Virus record (IMG/VR): IMGVR_UViG_3300035180_002101
Location: 1-35,196 of that record
Length of the DNA stretch: 35,196 nt
Reading direction: 5' to 3' (one strand)
Source: a virus
Shown: positions 1 to 6,994 of the stretch, piece after piece
How positions within the stretch are numbered: the stretch's first letter is position 1
Layout of the letters: each line of letters opens with the position of its first letter
Notes under the pieces: generated by a model
Databases searched by the model: none
What the model was told of the DNA's origin: nothing
Seen by the model: the letters and a program-made list of their open reading frames with translations, nothing else
Position numbers and translations under genes: made by a program

Positions 1-663
1 CTCTTCTAATTGACCTTTTGTATTATTTCTTACACCATATATACTATGAAATTTTGTATGACATTCTTTACAAAGAGTTATTCCATTACTTGGTTTATAT
101 CTCAACTCTTTAAATTCAGAAAAGTTATTAATGTGGTGAACATTTAATTTGCCACCTTTTTTGCCACACGCTTGACAAGTAAAATTATCTCTTACTAAAC
201 ATTTCTTACGCCAATTTTTATATTTTGTTCTATTTCTTTCTAATTTATTTTTAGAGCTTTTGGTTTTACTATTATATTTCAATGTAAGCGCTTCGCTACC
301 CGTTCTAATAGGAATATCATATTGTATTAATCTTTTTAATATAGTTTTGTGATTTACATTGAACAATTTTGCTATTTCGTTAGATGATTTACCATCTACA
401 ACATACATTTGATAAAGGACTTCTTTTGTTATCTTACCATATTTATCCTTATATCTTTCGGTTCCAGCATCACTCAAACTTCGTGTCGGAATACTGTATT
501 TTTTTAAATAACTATAAACAGTGCTAATAGAAATCCCTAATTCTTTGCTTATAGTTATTGAAGATTTTTTTTCTTCAACATATAAACGATATAAAGTATT
601 TTTATCTAATTTTATCTTTTTAGTAGTTTTAACAGGTAATATTTTTAAATTACTTCTTCTCAT
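1..663 (-). CDS. HNH homing endonuclease with two HTH modules, 3' end cut by the window edge
   Basis: The reading frame is open from an ATG at 663 to the left edge (221 codons, no stop). Residues about 20-60 and 78-120 are two related helix-turn-helix modules (TISKELGISISTVY and EIAKLFNVNHKTIL). Residues 160-210 form an HNH nuclease with zinc ligands C163/C166 and C198/C201, the catalytic HH pair at 176-177, and H202/H206. The C-terminus (NNTKGQLEE) aligns with the last residues of the HNH protein at 22131-22847 (NNTRSQIDEFIKH), so only a few residues should be missing. It overlaps the end of the portal gene by 14 bases. Enzymes of this type are usually selfish site-specific endonucleases inserted between phage genes. 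Its role here is inferred from domains only. Confidence 0.88.
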   Translation of the reverse strand, partial: MRRSNLKILPVKTTKKIKLDKNTLYRLYVEEKKSSITISKELGISISTVYSYLKKYSIPTRSLSDAGTERYKDKYGKITKEVLYQMYVVDGKSSNEIAKLFNVNHKTILKRLIQYDIPIRTGSEALTLKYNSKTKSSKNKLERNRTKYKNWRKKCLVRDNFTCQACGKKGGKLNVHHINNFSEFKELRYKPSNGITLCKECHTKFHSIYGVRNNTKGQLEE

Positions 664-2320
664 CTTTCTTTGCCTTCCCTTGCTCTTTTGCCTCTTCCAT
701 ATGTTGCTGCGACATTGCCATTGCTTGTTGTTCCATTTCTTGTTTTTTAAGATATGCCAAAATTCTGTCTTTAAACGGTAAATCCAAAACCTCTACTAAA
801 ATCTCTTTTGGTATTATACCCATATCTGCTAATTGCATTAACAACATTTGATTTTGCTCTTCTATAATTGGGCTTGTTGAATGTGCATATACGCAAATTC
901 TACCCCAGTTAATCAAACTTAAATTAGAAAAATTGAATGTAAGTGTTTCGCCTTTTAACAGCATTTTGTATTTTATAGTTGAGGCTTGTATATATATTTC
1001 AGCGAGAGTGTTAAACATATCCTCAACCTGTTTTTCTATTTTAACGGCAATCTTCTTAATTGGTGCCGATGAAAACTGACTTAAGATTTGTGCATAGCTT
1101 GCTGACCTTACGTTCTTTGCAGGAACACCCTGCATTATGCTTGTCATACTTAAGACTTTTTGTGCATCTTGTTCAAGTGTCTGCTTTTCTTCCATTGCAA
1201 CCTGTGGTTGTATTTTGGATTCGTATGTGTCAATTTTAACGCCTTGTGCATCAACAGTTTCTACGCTACCTGGTGTTTTAATTGCTCTTTCTATTTCGTC
1301 TTTTACTTCAGGGTTAATACCAAATCCTGATATTAAGACTGGTGGGTTAATTAGCCTTTTTCGTGCGCTTTGAACATCTTCGTATATATCTTCCATTGCG
1401 TCTTGAATACTTTCAATTAAGCTAATAACGGAATATCCATATTCATCTGTTGCGTAATCCAGTGTTATTATTGAGAAGAATGGATTGGTCATATGATATC
1501 TTGTTTCCAAAACTAAATCATCAACAACAATGTTTTCAACCCACTTGTTTTTGTGTTCAATGTTATCATCGTCAAGATTGTAATACCATAACTCAACCAT
1601 TTCAACTAAATCAAATACTGGCTGTCTGTTAACTACTCCAGTCTGATCTGGTTTAAGCTGGTAAGGAATTTGACCACCTGTTGGTGTTGGTGTAGCTGGT
1701 AAAAGCTTAATTGCTAAATCTTGGTTAATGTCTTCAGATGTTTGTTCTGCCATTTCTTTTCTCTGTTTTGCTTTAAGTTTCTTGTAAGCATCAGGATACC
1801 TAACCTCAAATTCTCTTGCTGTCATATAAGTTCGGTGCATAATAATTTGAGATATGTCTCGTATATTAAAGCTATCATAACCGACAGCCACATTGTAGGG
1901 GTTCAATCGGATTACCTTTGGTGTCTCCCAAAACCCTTCAGAGTTATATATAATTTTACCAAATCCATTTTTAGTGATTAAAGCATCAAGAATAATTTTG
2001 CTTAACTCGTCGTCTGATTTTGTGTTTCTAAAGTCTTCACTAATAACATCGGCTAATTTGCTAACAATTTTCTCAACGAACTCTTTTCCTTCTGTCTCAT
2101 CAAGACTATCGTCCAATCTGGGTTCCAAAATCAAATGATCTGCACTGAAGATTAAACTCTCAAGCTGGTTAACGGTTGAGAAAATATTATTTACTTTAGC
2201 AGGAAATTCAGTAGGACCGCCAAAAAAATAGTATGAATACTTTCGGCGTATATACTCTTTGTTATATGCTAACTTTGAACGCAATCTTGATATGGCTTCA
2301 AGCATCTCTTGTTTGTTCAT
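650..2320 (-). CDS. Portal protein (podovirus type)
   Basis: This 556-aa protein would form the dodecameric ring at the capsid vertex through which DNA is packaged and ejected. The call rests on length, position in the virion operon and portal-like segments. These include an N-terminal helical stretch, the RDISQIIMHRTYMTAREFE region in the middle, and a long helix (SLIESIQDAMEDIYEDVQS) followed by RKRLINPPVLIS, as in clip/stem regions. The C-terminal part contains MLLMQLADMGIIPKEILVEV and ends in a Q/E/K-rich tail with QQAMAMSQQHMEEAKEQ. It starts with an ATGA overlap with the upstream 132-aa gene. An HNH gene overlaps its 3' end, where a capsid or scaffold gene would normally follow. I did not recognise a single diagnostic motif, so this is a family-level call. 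Confidence 0.85.
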   Translation of the reverse strand: MNKQEMLEAISRLRSKLAYNKEYIRRKYSYYFFGGPTEFPAKVNNIFSTVNQLESLIFSADHLILEPRLDDSLDETEGKEFVEKIVSKLADVISEDFRNTKSDDELSKIILDALITKNGFGKIIYNSEGFWETPKVIRLNPYNVAVGYDSFNIRDISQIIMHRTYMTAREFEVRYPDAYKKLKAKQRKEMAEQTSEDINQDLAIKLLPATPTPTGGQIPYQLKPDQTGVVNRQPVFDLVEMVELWYYNLDDDNIEHKNKWVENIVVDDLVLETRYHMTNPFFSIITLDYATDEYGYSVISLIESIQDAMEDIYEDVQSARKRLINPPVLISGFGINPEVKDEIERAIKTPGSVETVDAQGVKIDTYESKIQPQVAMEEKQTLEQDAQKVLSMTSIMQGVPAKNVRSASYAQILSQFSSAPIKKIAVKIEKQVEDMFNTLAEIYIQASTIKYKMLLKGETLTFNFSNLSLINWGRICVYAHSTSPIIEEQNQMLLMQLADMGIIPKEILVEVLDLPFKDRILAYLKKQEMEQQAMAMSQQHMEEAKEQGKAKKDEKK

Positions 2321-2715
2321 AGAGTTCTCTCACCTTGCGTTATTATTTCGTTGCCGTTTTTATCGTAGTTTACACCAGTAACCTTGACCTTCTGCGGTTG
2401 AATTTTATTAACAACATCTTCAAGGCTTATATCAATCGGCATTTTAGGGGTTTTATCTCTATACTGAATAACTTCTTGCTCTGATGCCCAATGCCCTTTT
2501 AACTCTTCTTGAAGTTTTTTGTCTTTTTGCATATTCAGATACTTCATTCTTTTGGTTACAGGCATCTTTCTTAAAATCATTTCTTCGGTTTGCTGCATGG
2601 CTTTTTGTCTTTCCTGCTTGCGTTCTTTTTCTTCCTCAAACACTTTGTAGTTGCTCTCAAGTATGTTGTCAATTGTTTTAACAACCTTTTGGTCAAGAAT
2701 CTTAATAGCCGACAT
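2317..2715 (-). CDS. Charged helical protein upstream of portal, unknown function
   Basis: The 132-aa product is very rich in Lys, Glu and Gln, with a predicted helical or coiled-coil stretch over residues about 15-80 (EEEKERKQERQKAMQQTEEM and KYLNMQKDKKLQEELKG). A beta-prone C-terminus contains KVKVTGVNYDKNGNEI. There is no signal peptide or membrane segment. Its TGA overlaps the portal ATG (ATGA), so the two are probably translationally coupled. Position next to the portal would fit a packaging or head-assembly accessory, but I see no terminase-small-subunit HTH. Function unknown. Confidence 0.75.
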   Translation of the reverse strand: MSAIKILDQKVVKTIDNILESNYKVFEEEKERKQERQKAMQQTEEMILRKMPVTKRMKYLNMQKDKKLQEELKGHWASEQEVIQYRDKTPKMPIDISLEDVVNKIQPQKVKVTGVNYDKNGNEIITQGERTL

Positions 2716-2729
2716 TTATGCCTCCCTGA

Positions 2730-2993
2730 TTATTTTATATTAACGCTTTTTAAAGCGGATTGTTTTTTACTTTGCCAATATTTATACATCTCTTCGCTTG
2801 CTGTTTTGTCTCTATCTCGCGTCTCTATTCCAAATTTTTTCAAAGTCCTATAAACTGTCATAGCAGAAATACCCAATTTCTTTGAAATTTTTGATATGGA
2901 CCAACCCTCATCTTCATACAGACTTTGAATAACAATTTCAGGTATTAATCCTTCTTCTGTCAATTCTTGAAATTTTTGATTTTTATATTTCAT
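2730..2993 (-). CDS. Small helix-turn-helix protein, first gene of the virion operon
   Basis: I chose the ATG at 2993 (87 aa) because AGGAG lies 7 bases upstream of it. The longer frame reaching 3065 would run through the promoter. Residues about 15-60 form an HTH (WSISKISKKLGISAMTVYRT) followed by LKKFGIETRD. This is the same module, including its KxxGIxxR tail, as at the N-termini of the HNH endonucleases at 1-663, 18325-19008 and 22131-22847. No nuclease domain follows. It is either a regulator of the leftward operon or the leftover DNA-binding part of a homing endonuclease. DNA binding is well supported; the regulatory role is inferred from its position. Confidence 0.8.
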   Translation of the reverse strand: MKYKNQKFQELTEEGLIPEIVIQSLYEDEGWSISKISKKLGISAMTVYRTLKKFGIETRDRDKTASEEMYKYWQSKKQSALKSVNIK

Positions 2994-3035
2994 TTCACGG
3001 CTCCTGCATTGCACCCTTCTTCTCCCCATATATAT

Positions 3036-3065
3036 AGTATAGCACAAAAGTAGTTGTATTGTCAA
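3036..3065 (-). promoter_or_regulatory. Sigma-70-type promoter for the leftward virion operon
   Basis: Reading leftward there is a perfect TTGACA (3065-3060), an 18-base spacer and TATACT (3041-3036), with TG one base upstream of the -10 box (extended -10). Transcription would start near 3029, about 35 bases before the ATG at 2993. It differs in spacer and -10 from the four rightward promoters, which may allow separate timing. Confidence 0.75.
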
Positions 3066-3254
3066 GAGAGGCAGTTATTACTGTTATGGCGGTAACAACC
3101 ACTTAAAACTGCTTATAAAAAAAAGTATATATTTTTATTAGCAAAATTAGAAAAAAATGTTGCCCCTTAAAAACAATCCTATTTTTTTACAAATATAGCA
3201 CAAGATATAACAACTAACTAACAATAAAAACAACAGTGTCTATATACTTCTAAC

Positions 3255-3439
3255 AGAGACCTTTAGGTCTCTAATTCAGGGGATTTTAAGGGAAGAAAAA
3301 AAAGTAACCTAGTCCAGCCCGTTAGGGCTGGGTGTCTATGCTCGCCCTAAAGGCGAGCACATAACCGCGCGTTAGCGCGGGTGGTAATGCCCCGCCTAAA
3401 GCGGGGCAAAACCCCAGCCCTTGCTTCGCAACGGGCTGG
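3255..3439. repeat. Array of six GC-rich hairpins with TTA/TAA loops
   Basis: Six perfect or near-perfect inverted repeats follow one another. AGAGACC/GGTCTCT (3255-3272) has loop TTTA. CCAGCCC/GGGCTGG (3314-3331) has loop GTTA. TGCTCGCC/GGCGAGCA (3339-3359) has loop CTAAA. CCGCGC/GCGCGG (3365-3380) has loop GTTA. TGCCCCGC/GCGGGGCA (3388-3408) has loop CTAAA. CCAGCCC/GGGCTGG (3414-3439) has an inner TTGC/GCAA stem. Stems differ but loops are nearly constant. No gene lies here. They could act as transcription insulators or terminators between the divergent operons, or as part of a replication region. Confidence 0.85.
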
Positions 3440-3444
3440 AACAC

Positions 3445-3617
3445 TTTTTGCTACGCGCGCGTGCGTGCGCGCGCGATAAGATATATTTATTATTATATTA
3501 TATATCTATCCCCCTTTAGGGGATAGGTTTTCTTTTCTTTTCTTTTTCTTTTATTTCTTTTTTCTTTTGATTCTTTTCTTTTTTCTTGTTTTTCTTTTTC
3601 TTTTCTTTTCTTTTTTG
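3445..3617 (+). repeat. Composite element A: CG-alternating block, AT block, hairpin, polypyrimidine tract
   Basis: The order is TTTTTGCTA, then 22 bases of alternating CG/TG (3454-3475, potential Z-DNA or hairpin), an AT-only stretch (about 3481-3504), a hairpin CTATCCCC/GGGGATAG (3506-3526, loop CTTTA), and about 90 bases of nearly pure C/T (3527-3617, TTTTC-like units). The same order occurs on the opposite strand at 7965-8090. No coding gene is credible here. The frame on the minus strand is just the complement of the T/C tract, giving Lys/Glu runs. Confidence 0.8.
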
Positions 3618-3752
3618 CAGTAGCACAAGTGTTGCTGAAAGCCCACTACTTTCGTAGTGTAACTGTGACCCTATGTTTGCGGGGGAAAGCAATGAGGGGC
3701 TCGCGCGTAACAGTCTACGCGCCAAGCCCATTTAAAGTTCACACAATCACTC
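3618..3752. other. Non-coding stretch with short inverted repeats
   Basis: Between the polypyrimidine tract and the repeat-rich region I see only short imperfect pairings: CACTAC/GTAGTG around 3642-3660, and GGGCTCGCGCG paired imperfectly with CGCGCCAAGCCC around 3695-3730. No gene and no promoter are visible. Confidence 0.5.
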
Positions 3753-3921
3753 ATCGCTCAAATAGTTAGTTAGTTACTCACTAATTAATCAATCGCTTAA
3801 ATAATTCGTTAGTTAGCTACTTGCTATACAATTGCTATACAGGATTGTTAGCCTTGTCTAACATTGTAAGACATTGTAATACATTGTTATCGTTTGCTAA
3901 CATTTGTTATCAAGTGATAAC
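3753..3921. repeat. Nested direct repeats and an operator-like palindrome, origin or control region candidate
   Basis: Two imperfect copies of a 26-30 base unit (ATCGCTCAAATAGTTAG at 3753-3778 and ATCGCTTAAATAATTCG at 3792-3821) lead into two tandem 11-mers (TTGCTATACAA/G, 3821-3842). Three tandem 10-mers follow (ACATTGTAAG, ACATTGTAAT, ACATTGTTAT; 3861-3890), and then a perfect palindrome GTTATCA-AG-TGATAAC (3906-3921). Repeat periods of 10-11 bases place binding sites on one face of the helix, as in replication origins and operators. The protein that binds is unknown. Confidence 0.75.
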
Positions 3922-4055
3922 TTGACAAGAGTGGTTAGGTTATGTGGTTATAACTGAATAGGTTAGTGGAACGGCTACCTAATGTATATGATTGAGTTAT
4001 AATATTACTAAGTATAGAGATGTTAAGTTGTTAAGTTGGGAAGGTTAACAAGTAT

Positions 4056-4100
4056 ACTTAGTAAACTTAGTAAACTTAGTGAACTAAGTAAACTTAGTTG
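4056..4100. repeat. Five tandem 9-bp iterons
   Basis: There are five consecutive 9-base units without gaps: ACTTAGTAA, ACTTAGTAA, ACTTAGTGA, ACTAAGTAA, ACTTAGTTG. The third and fourth units also form ACTTAGT-GA-ACTAAGT, an inverted repeat. Iteron arrays beside an AT-rich stretch (4150-4285 here) are typical of initiator-dependent origins. I infer a replication or regulatory role; no initiator protein is recognisable beyond small unknown genes. Confidence 0.8.
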
Positions 4101-4285
4101 GTATTACCCCCGTCCATTATCCCACAAGTTAGTTACTCACTCACTATCCTTTTTTGGTAAAAAATCCCCTATTTGGTATTTTCAATTTTATAGAAAAAAA
4201 TGACTAATTTTTACTTTTATTTTTTATGGCTTGATTTTGCTATTATAACAATTTTATTTGAATTATATATAATTTATAAAAAAAC
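4101..4285. other. AT-rich non-coding stretch between iterons and promoter P1
   Basis: There is no gene. The stretch from about 4150 is almost entirely A/T, including long runs at 4175-4260, and could serve as an unwinding region beside the iterons. No second promoter with acceptable spacing is visible. Confidence 0.5.
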
Positions 4286-4313
4286 TTGACTTTTTTAAAA
4301 AAGTATGTATATT
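4286..4313 (+). promoter_or_regulatory. Promoter P1 for the first rightward genes
   Basis: TTGACT (4286-4291), 16-base spacer ending in ATG, TATATT (4308-4313). It belongs to a family of four promoters with identical layout (also at 5243, 8488 and 15475). Start of transcription is expected near 4320, at the foot of the hairpin at 4321-4342. Confidence 0.85.
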
Positions 4314-4320
4314 ATAATCA

Positions 4321-4342
4321 AGCAAGCTTGAAAAAGCTTGCT
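4321..4342 (+). promoter_or_regulatory. 5'-terminal mRNA hairpin with GAAA loop
   Basis: AGCAAGCTT/AAGCTTGCT forms a perfect 9-bp stem closed by a GAAA tetraloop. It lies exactly where the P1 transcript should begin, leaving almost no unpaired 5' end. Such 5' hairpins are known to protect phage and bacterial mRNA from 5'-end-dependent decay. That function is inferred here. Confidence 0.65.
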
Positions 4343-4367
4343 AAAAAATTTTTTTATGGGGGTGTCT

Positions 4368-4565
4368 ATGTTAAATAGAATTATTTGCAGGGGTAAAGTT
4401 AGATTCACAGTCTTTACTTGTGATGGTAAGCAAGAATTATTCTTGCTTACTAACAATGGTCAAATTTTATTAATTAAGCACAATGTCTATCGACACTATA
4501 TCGATAGACTAGAAAAATTTGGCAGGTGTCAAAATGGATTACTTATATTAAAAAAACAAAATTAG
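4368..4565 (+). CDS. Small protein, unknown function (first rightward gene)
   Basis: The 65-aa start at 4368 is preferred because GGGGGTG precedes it by a few bases. An in-frame upstream ATG at 4356 overlaps that ribosome binding site. The product (MLNRIICRGKVRFTVFTCDG...) is basic and beta-strand-rich with no domain I recognise. It is transcribed from P1 and begins an operon of three small genes closed by the terminator at 5055-5080. Early promoter, small size and basic character fit a host-takeover protein, but that is a guess. Confidence 0.65.
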   Translation: MLNRIICRGKVRFTVFTCDGKQELFLLTNNGQILLIKHNVYRHYIDRLEKFGRCQNGLLILKKQN

Positions 4566-4579
4566 TTAGGTGGTGTTTT

Positions 4580-4825
4580 ATGATTGAGTTATATAGAAAA
4601 AAATTTGCTATTAATCAACTATTTGAGAGTGAGAAAATAGCTAACTTATTTAGTTTAAAACTAAACTCTATTGGCTTTAAAAATCATATTGAAAAAAGAA
4701 ATAATTATTATTTTGTTATATCTAACAAAATAGATAAAAGTTTTTTAGAAAAGGCTAAAAAATTAGTTTTAATTTATTGTAAATTAGAGCGACAAAAAAA
4801 AATAAAGTTAGGTGGTGCAATATGA
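4580..4825 (+). CDS. Small basic protein, unknown function
   Basis: This 81-aa product starts at 4580 (MIELYRKKFAINQLFESEKI). I chose this start because AGGTGG lies just upstream; an earlier in-frame ATG at 4526 would overlap the preceding gene without a binding site. The protein is Lys/Asn/Ile-rich with an alpha/beta pattern and no membrane segment or known motif. Its stop overlaps the next gene's ATG (ATGA). Second gene of the P1 operon. Confidence 0.65.
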   Translation: MIELYRKKFAINQLFESEKIANLFSLKLNSIGFKNHIEKRNNYYFVISNKIDKSFLEKAKKLVLIYCKLERQKKIKLGGAI

Positions 4826-5067
4826 CAGTAAAAGAATTAAAAAACAAGTATAAAGAGTTTTTTAGTAAAGCAAACAAGCGATTGTTTGGTGACAAAAAAT
4901 ATAGAGTTTATAAGGATTTTTTAGTGATAGAATTTGACAAAAAAATTGGTAATTATCAATTTAAAGGATTTAATGTCTATGAAATCACAAGCGATAATTT
5001 ACGATATTTAAAGACTGTAAACAATTATAAAGAGTATATCAATAGCTTAAAAACAAGCGCGCAATAA
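4822..5067 (+). CDS. Small basic protein, unknown function (last gene of P1 operon)
   Basis: The 81-aa product (MTVKELKNKYKEFFSKANKR...) has a positively charged N-terminal helix followed by strands (YRVYKDFLVIEFDK). No family is recognised. It follows AGGTGG and overlaps the previous gene by four bases. Its TAA stop (5065-5067) sits inside the loop of the terminator hairpin, so gene end and operon end coincide. Confidence 0.7.
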   Translation: MTVKELKNKYKEFFSKANKRLFGDKKYRVYKDFLVIEFDKKIGNYQFKGFNVYEITSDNLRYLKTVNNYKEYINSLKTSAQ

Positions 5068-5080
5068 AGCGCGCTTTTTT
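5055..5080 (+). terminator. Intrinsic terminator of the P1 operon
   Basis: Perfect 8-bp stem AAGCGCGC (5055-5062)/GCGCGCTT (5069-5076), loop AATAAA, ending in six T (5075-5080). The loop contains the stop codon of the preceding gene. Confidence 0.9.
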
Positions 5081-5242
5081 ATTTATATAATTTAGTAATG
5101 TATATTTGTAAATAATATATATTACCAAGTTATACAAGTAGTAATTGCTTTATAACTAATTTATTAAAAGCGGAGTTTCTAAATGACAAAAACAAATACA
5201 AAAACACAAACAAAAAAAATACAAAAAAATGCAAAAAAACAC

Positions 5243-5270
5243 TTGACAAATTATAAAAATTGTGTATATT
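5243..5270 (+). promoter_or_regulatory. Promoter P2 for the sliding clamp gene
   Basis: TTGACA (5243-5248), 16-base spacer ending in GTG, TATATT (5265-5270). Transcription should begin near 5277, giving a 30-base leader with GGGGG just ahead of the clamp ATG. The A-rich 5183-5242 stretch upstream could act as an UP element. Confidence 0.87.
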
Positions 5271-5306
5271 ACTTAATAAGAAAAAACTTTTTTAGGGGGT
5301 TGTCTT

Positions 5307-6407
5307 ATGTTAAGTTTTACTTTAAACAAGCAAGCTTTAAAAGACTTGCAATCGGTAAAGGTCGGTCTATCTAAAGACAGGTATTTAGTAACAAGGCATT
5401 ATTACTGCAAAGTAGGTATGGGATACTTAAGAGTTTATACTTTTAACAATGATTATTATTTAACAAGGCTTGTTAAAATTGACAATGCAAGTAATAACAC
5501 AAGTGAAAAAGAATTTTTAGCACCTGCAGACTTTTTTGATTTCAAAAGCGATTGTCAATATAATATTGATATTGATAATCAAACGGCTTTAATCACTTCA
5601 AACAATATTAAAAGCACTAAACAAGTGTTTAAAGATGTTAGTGGATTTCCACTGTTTACAAATGACAGTATGGATTTAATAGCTGTAATAAATGCTAATG
5701 ATTTATTGCAGTTGTTAAAAGTAAAGAACGCGGTATACAAAGATAAATATGAGAATTATGAAGTATTTAAAGGCGTTTTGTTTGATATCAAAGATAATGT
5801 ATTTAATGCAGTAGCGACAAATAGGTCGCAGCTATACTGGTATTATTTAAACGGCGTTGAATCTAACTATTTAAAGAATTTTTACAGTATTATAAATGAA
5901 AAATCTATTAATGCACTAATTAAAATTATAGGTAAATATAACGGCGATATTTACATTAATAGCAATAATGAGTATATTAGCTTTGCATTTAATAATGATA
6001 AAGTAAAGTTAATAACAAAACTAGTTGAAGGTAATTTCCCACAATACCAAGCGGTATTATTAGAGAATGGTAGCAATGTAAACTCAATTATACTAAACAA
6101 AACACAATTGATAAATGCAATATCAGGACTAATAACGAAAGAAATAATCGCGATAAATGTAAAGTTTACAAGCGACAAAATGATGCTATATACTGACAAT
6201 GCTGAAGCTAATATTAACTATCAAAATAATACTAACAATGATATTACAAGCTATAATTTAGCAATCAATGGTAAATATACTTTAGATTTCTTAAAAACAC
6301 TTCCCGACAATATCAATGATATTACTTTCTATTTTAAAGAACCCATAAAACCTTTAGAAATAAGAGCAAATAACTTTATACTTGTAATGACACCTATACG
6401 ACAATAG
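5307..6407 (+). CDS. dnaN: DNA polymerase III beta sliding clamp homologue
   Basis: At 366 aa the protein matches the usual length of bacterial beta clamps. It shows their landmarks. FKGVLFDIKDNVFNAVATNRSQL corresponds to the conserved 'GVxxxxxxxxxxxxATDxxRL' strand pair of domain 2. KLITKLVEGNFPQYQAVL corresponds to the 'xRLIEGxFPDY' segment. The extreme C-terminus VMTPIRQ matches the 'yLvMPmRL' end that forms part of the protein-binding pocket. The clamp encircles DNA and tethers polymerase and repair enzymes. It is expressed from its own promoter P2. No DNA polymerase gene is visible in the window, so the phage clamp probably loads with host clamp loader and recruits the host replicase, or replaces the host clamp during infection. 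The first inference rests on established clamp biology; the second is speculative. Confidence 0.92.
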   Translation: MLSFTLNKQALKDLQSVKVGLSKDRYLVTRHYYCKVGMGYLRVYTFNNDYYLTRLVKIDNASNNTSEKEFLAPADFFDFKSDCQYNIDIDNQTALITSNNIKSTKQVFKDVSGFPLFTNDSMDLIAVINANDLLQLLKVKNAVYKDKYENYEVFKGVLFDIKDNVFNAVATNRSQLYWYYLNGVESNYLKNFYSIINEKSINALIKIIGKYNGDIYINSNNEYISFAFNNDKVKLITKLVEGNFPQYQAVLLENGSNVNSIILNKTQLINAISGLITKEIIAINVKFTSDKMMLYTDNAEANINYQNNTNNDITSYNLAINGKYTLDFLKTLPDNINDITFYFKEPIKPLEIRANNFILVMTPIRQ

Positions 6408-6420
6408 CAAGCTTTTATTG

Positions 6421-6446
6421 AGCAGGGCTAAATGCCCTGCTTTATT
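6421..6446 (+). terminator. Probable terminator after the clamp gene
   Basis: Perfect 8-bp stem AGCAGGGC (6421-6428)/GCCCTGCT (6434-6441), loop TAAAT, then TTTATT. The U-tract is interrupted, so termination may be partial. A second small hairpin AGCTTG/CAAGCT (6484-6499) follows ahead of the next gene. Confidence 0.65.
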
Positions 6447-6522
6447 AAGAGCTTGGCATTTGCAAGCGATTGCAACAGCAAAGAGCTTGCTTGCAAGCTA
6501 CTTTATTTATGGAGGTATTTTT

Positions 6523-6780
6523 ATGGAACTAAAACAGTTTAAAAGCATTGATGAAATGCAAAGCTTTTTCAAGGTTGTGGGCTACACAAAAACAGTTGAA
6601 AGGATTATTACACAAATACTAAACAAACACAAAGACCCACAAGTTGACTGGTTAGTGTTTATGCATATTTGGAATAAAACAATGGAATACGACAAAGATT
6701 TTTTAACCTTTAAAAAGTTTCCTGTGAGTTGGATAGTAATTAATGAATTAAGAAAAGAAATCAAACAGAAGGAGGCATAA
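6523..6780 (+). CDS. Small helical protein, unknown function (paralogue of 15608 gene)
   Basis: An 85-aa product, starting at 6523 behind GGAGG. An in-frame upstream extension to 6418 would run through the terminator and is rejected. The protein (MELKQFKSIDEMQSFFKVVG) is helical and ends in a charged helix (ELRKEIKQKE). It shares the pattern MEL-F-...-FF--GYT--...-WN---E-D...-S--IV--ELKE with the 105-aa product at 15608-15925, suggesting paralogues. Function unknown. Confidence 0.7.
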   Translation: MELKQFKSIDEMQSFFKVVGYTKTVERIITQILNKHKDPQVDWLVFMHIWNKTMEYDKDFLTFKKFPVSWIVINELRKEIKQKEA

Positions 6781-6782
6781 GT

Positions 6783-6983
6783 ATGGAAAAGAGATACTAC
6801 TTTAACACTTATGAAAAGGCTGTAGAAGCTGAAAAGTGGTATAAGGAGCAGTATAAAGCTGCTCCATATATGGCAAATATTTATTTGCAGGACGGCAGGG
6901 ATACTTGGAAAATCACACCAGAAAACAAAAACGATGTTAATCACGGCTGGTATGTTGTGGTTGATATCGCAAGTTTAGATTAG
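6783..6983 (+). CDS. Small aromatic-rich protein, unknown function
   Basis: This 66-aa product (MEKRYYFNTYEKAVEAEKWY...) is rich in Tyr and Trp, with a helix followed by strands ending GWYVVVDIASLD. It starts behind GGAGG, two bases after the previous stop. No family recognised. The beta-alpha-beta pattern could suit a small single-domain binding protein; nothing in the sequence says what it binds. Confidence 0.65.
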   Translation: MEKRYYFNTYEKAVEAEKWYKEQYKAAPYMANIYLQDGRDTWKITPENKNDVNHGWYVVVDIASLD

Positions 6984-6994
6984 GGGTTGAAAAA

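Noticed and set aside
3516-3731. Minus-strand open frame with long Lys/Glu runs
   Set aside because: It is the complement of the polypyrimidine tract, has no ribosome binding site, and spans element A rather than a gene-like sequence.
3921-3955. Rightward promoter from TTGACA at 3922 with TATAAC downstream
   Set aside because: The spacing is about 21 bases or more, outside the workable range; the palindrome overlapping it is better explained as a binding site.
4056-4100. Possible CRISPR-like array
   Set aside because: The units are 9 bases, directly abutting, with no spacers, and no cas genes are present; the Cas4-like nuclease at 10612 has an ordinary replication context.
5183-5374. Plus-strand 63-codon frame starting MTKTNTKTQ
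   Set aside because: It runs through promoter P2 and into the start of the sliding clamp in another frame, and its Lys/Thr/Gln composition is that of the A-rich leader.
6582-6944. Minus-strand 120-codon frame opposite the small genes after the clamp
   Set aside because: Two plus-strand genes with GGAGG sites occupy the same bases; the reverse frame has hydrophobic composition typical of a shadow.
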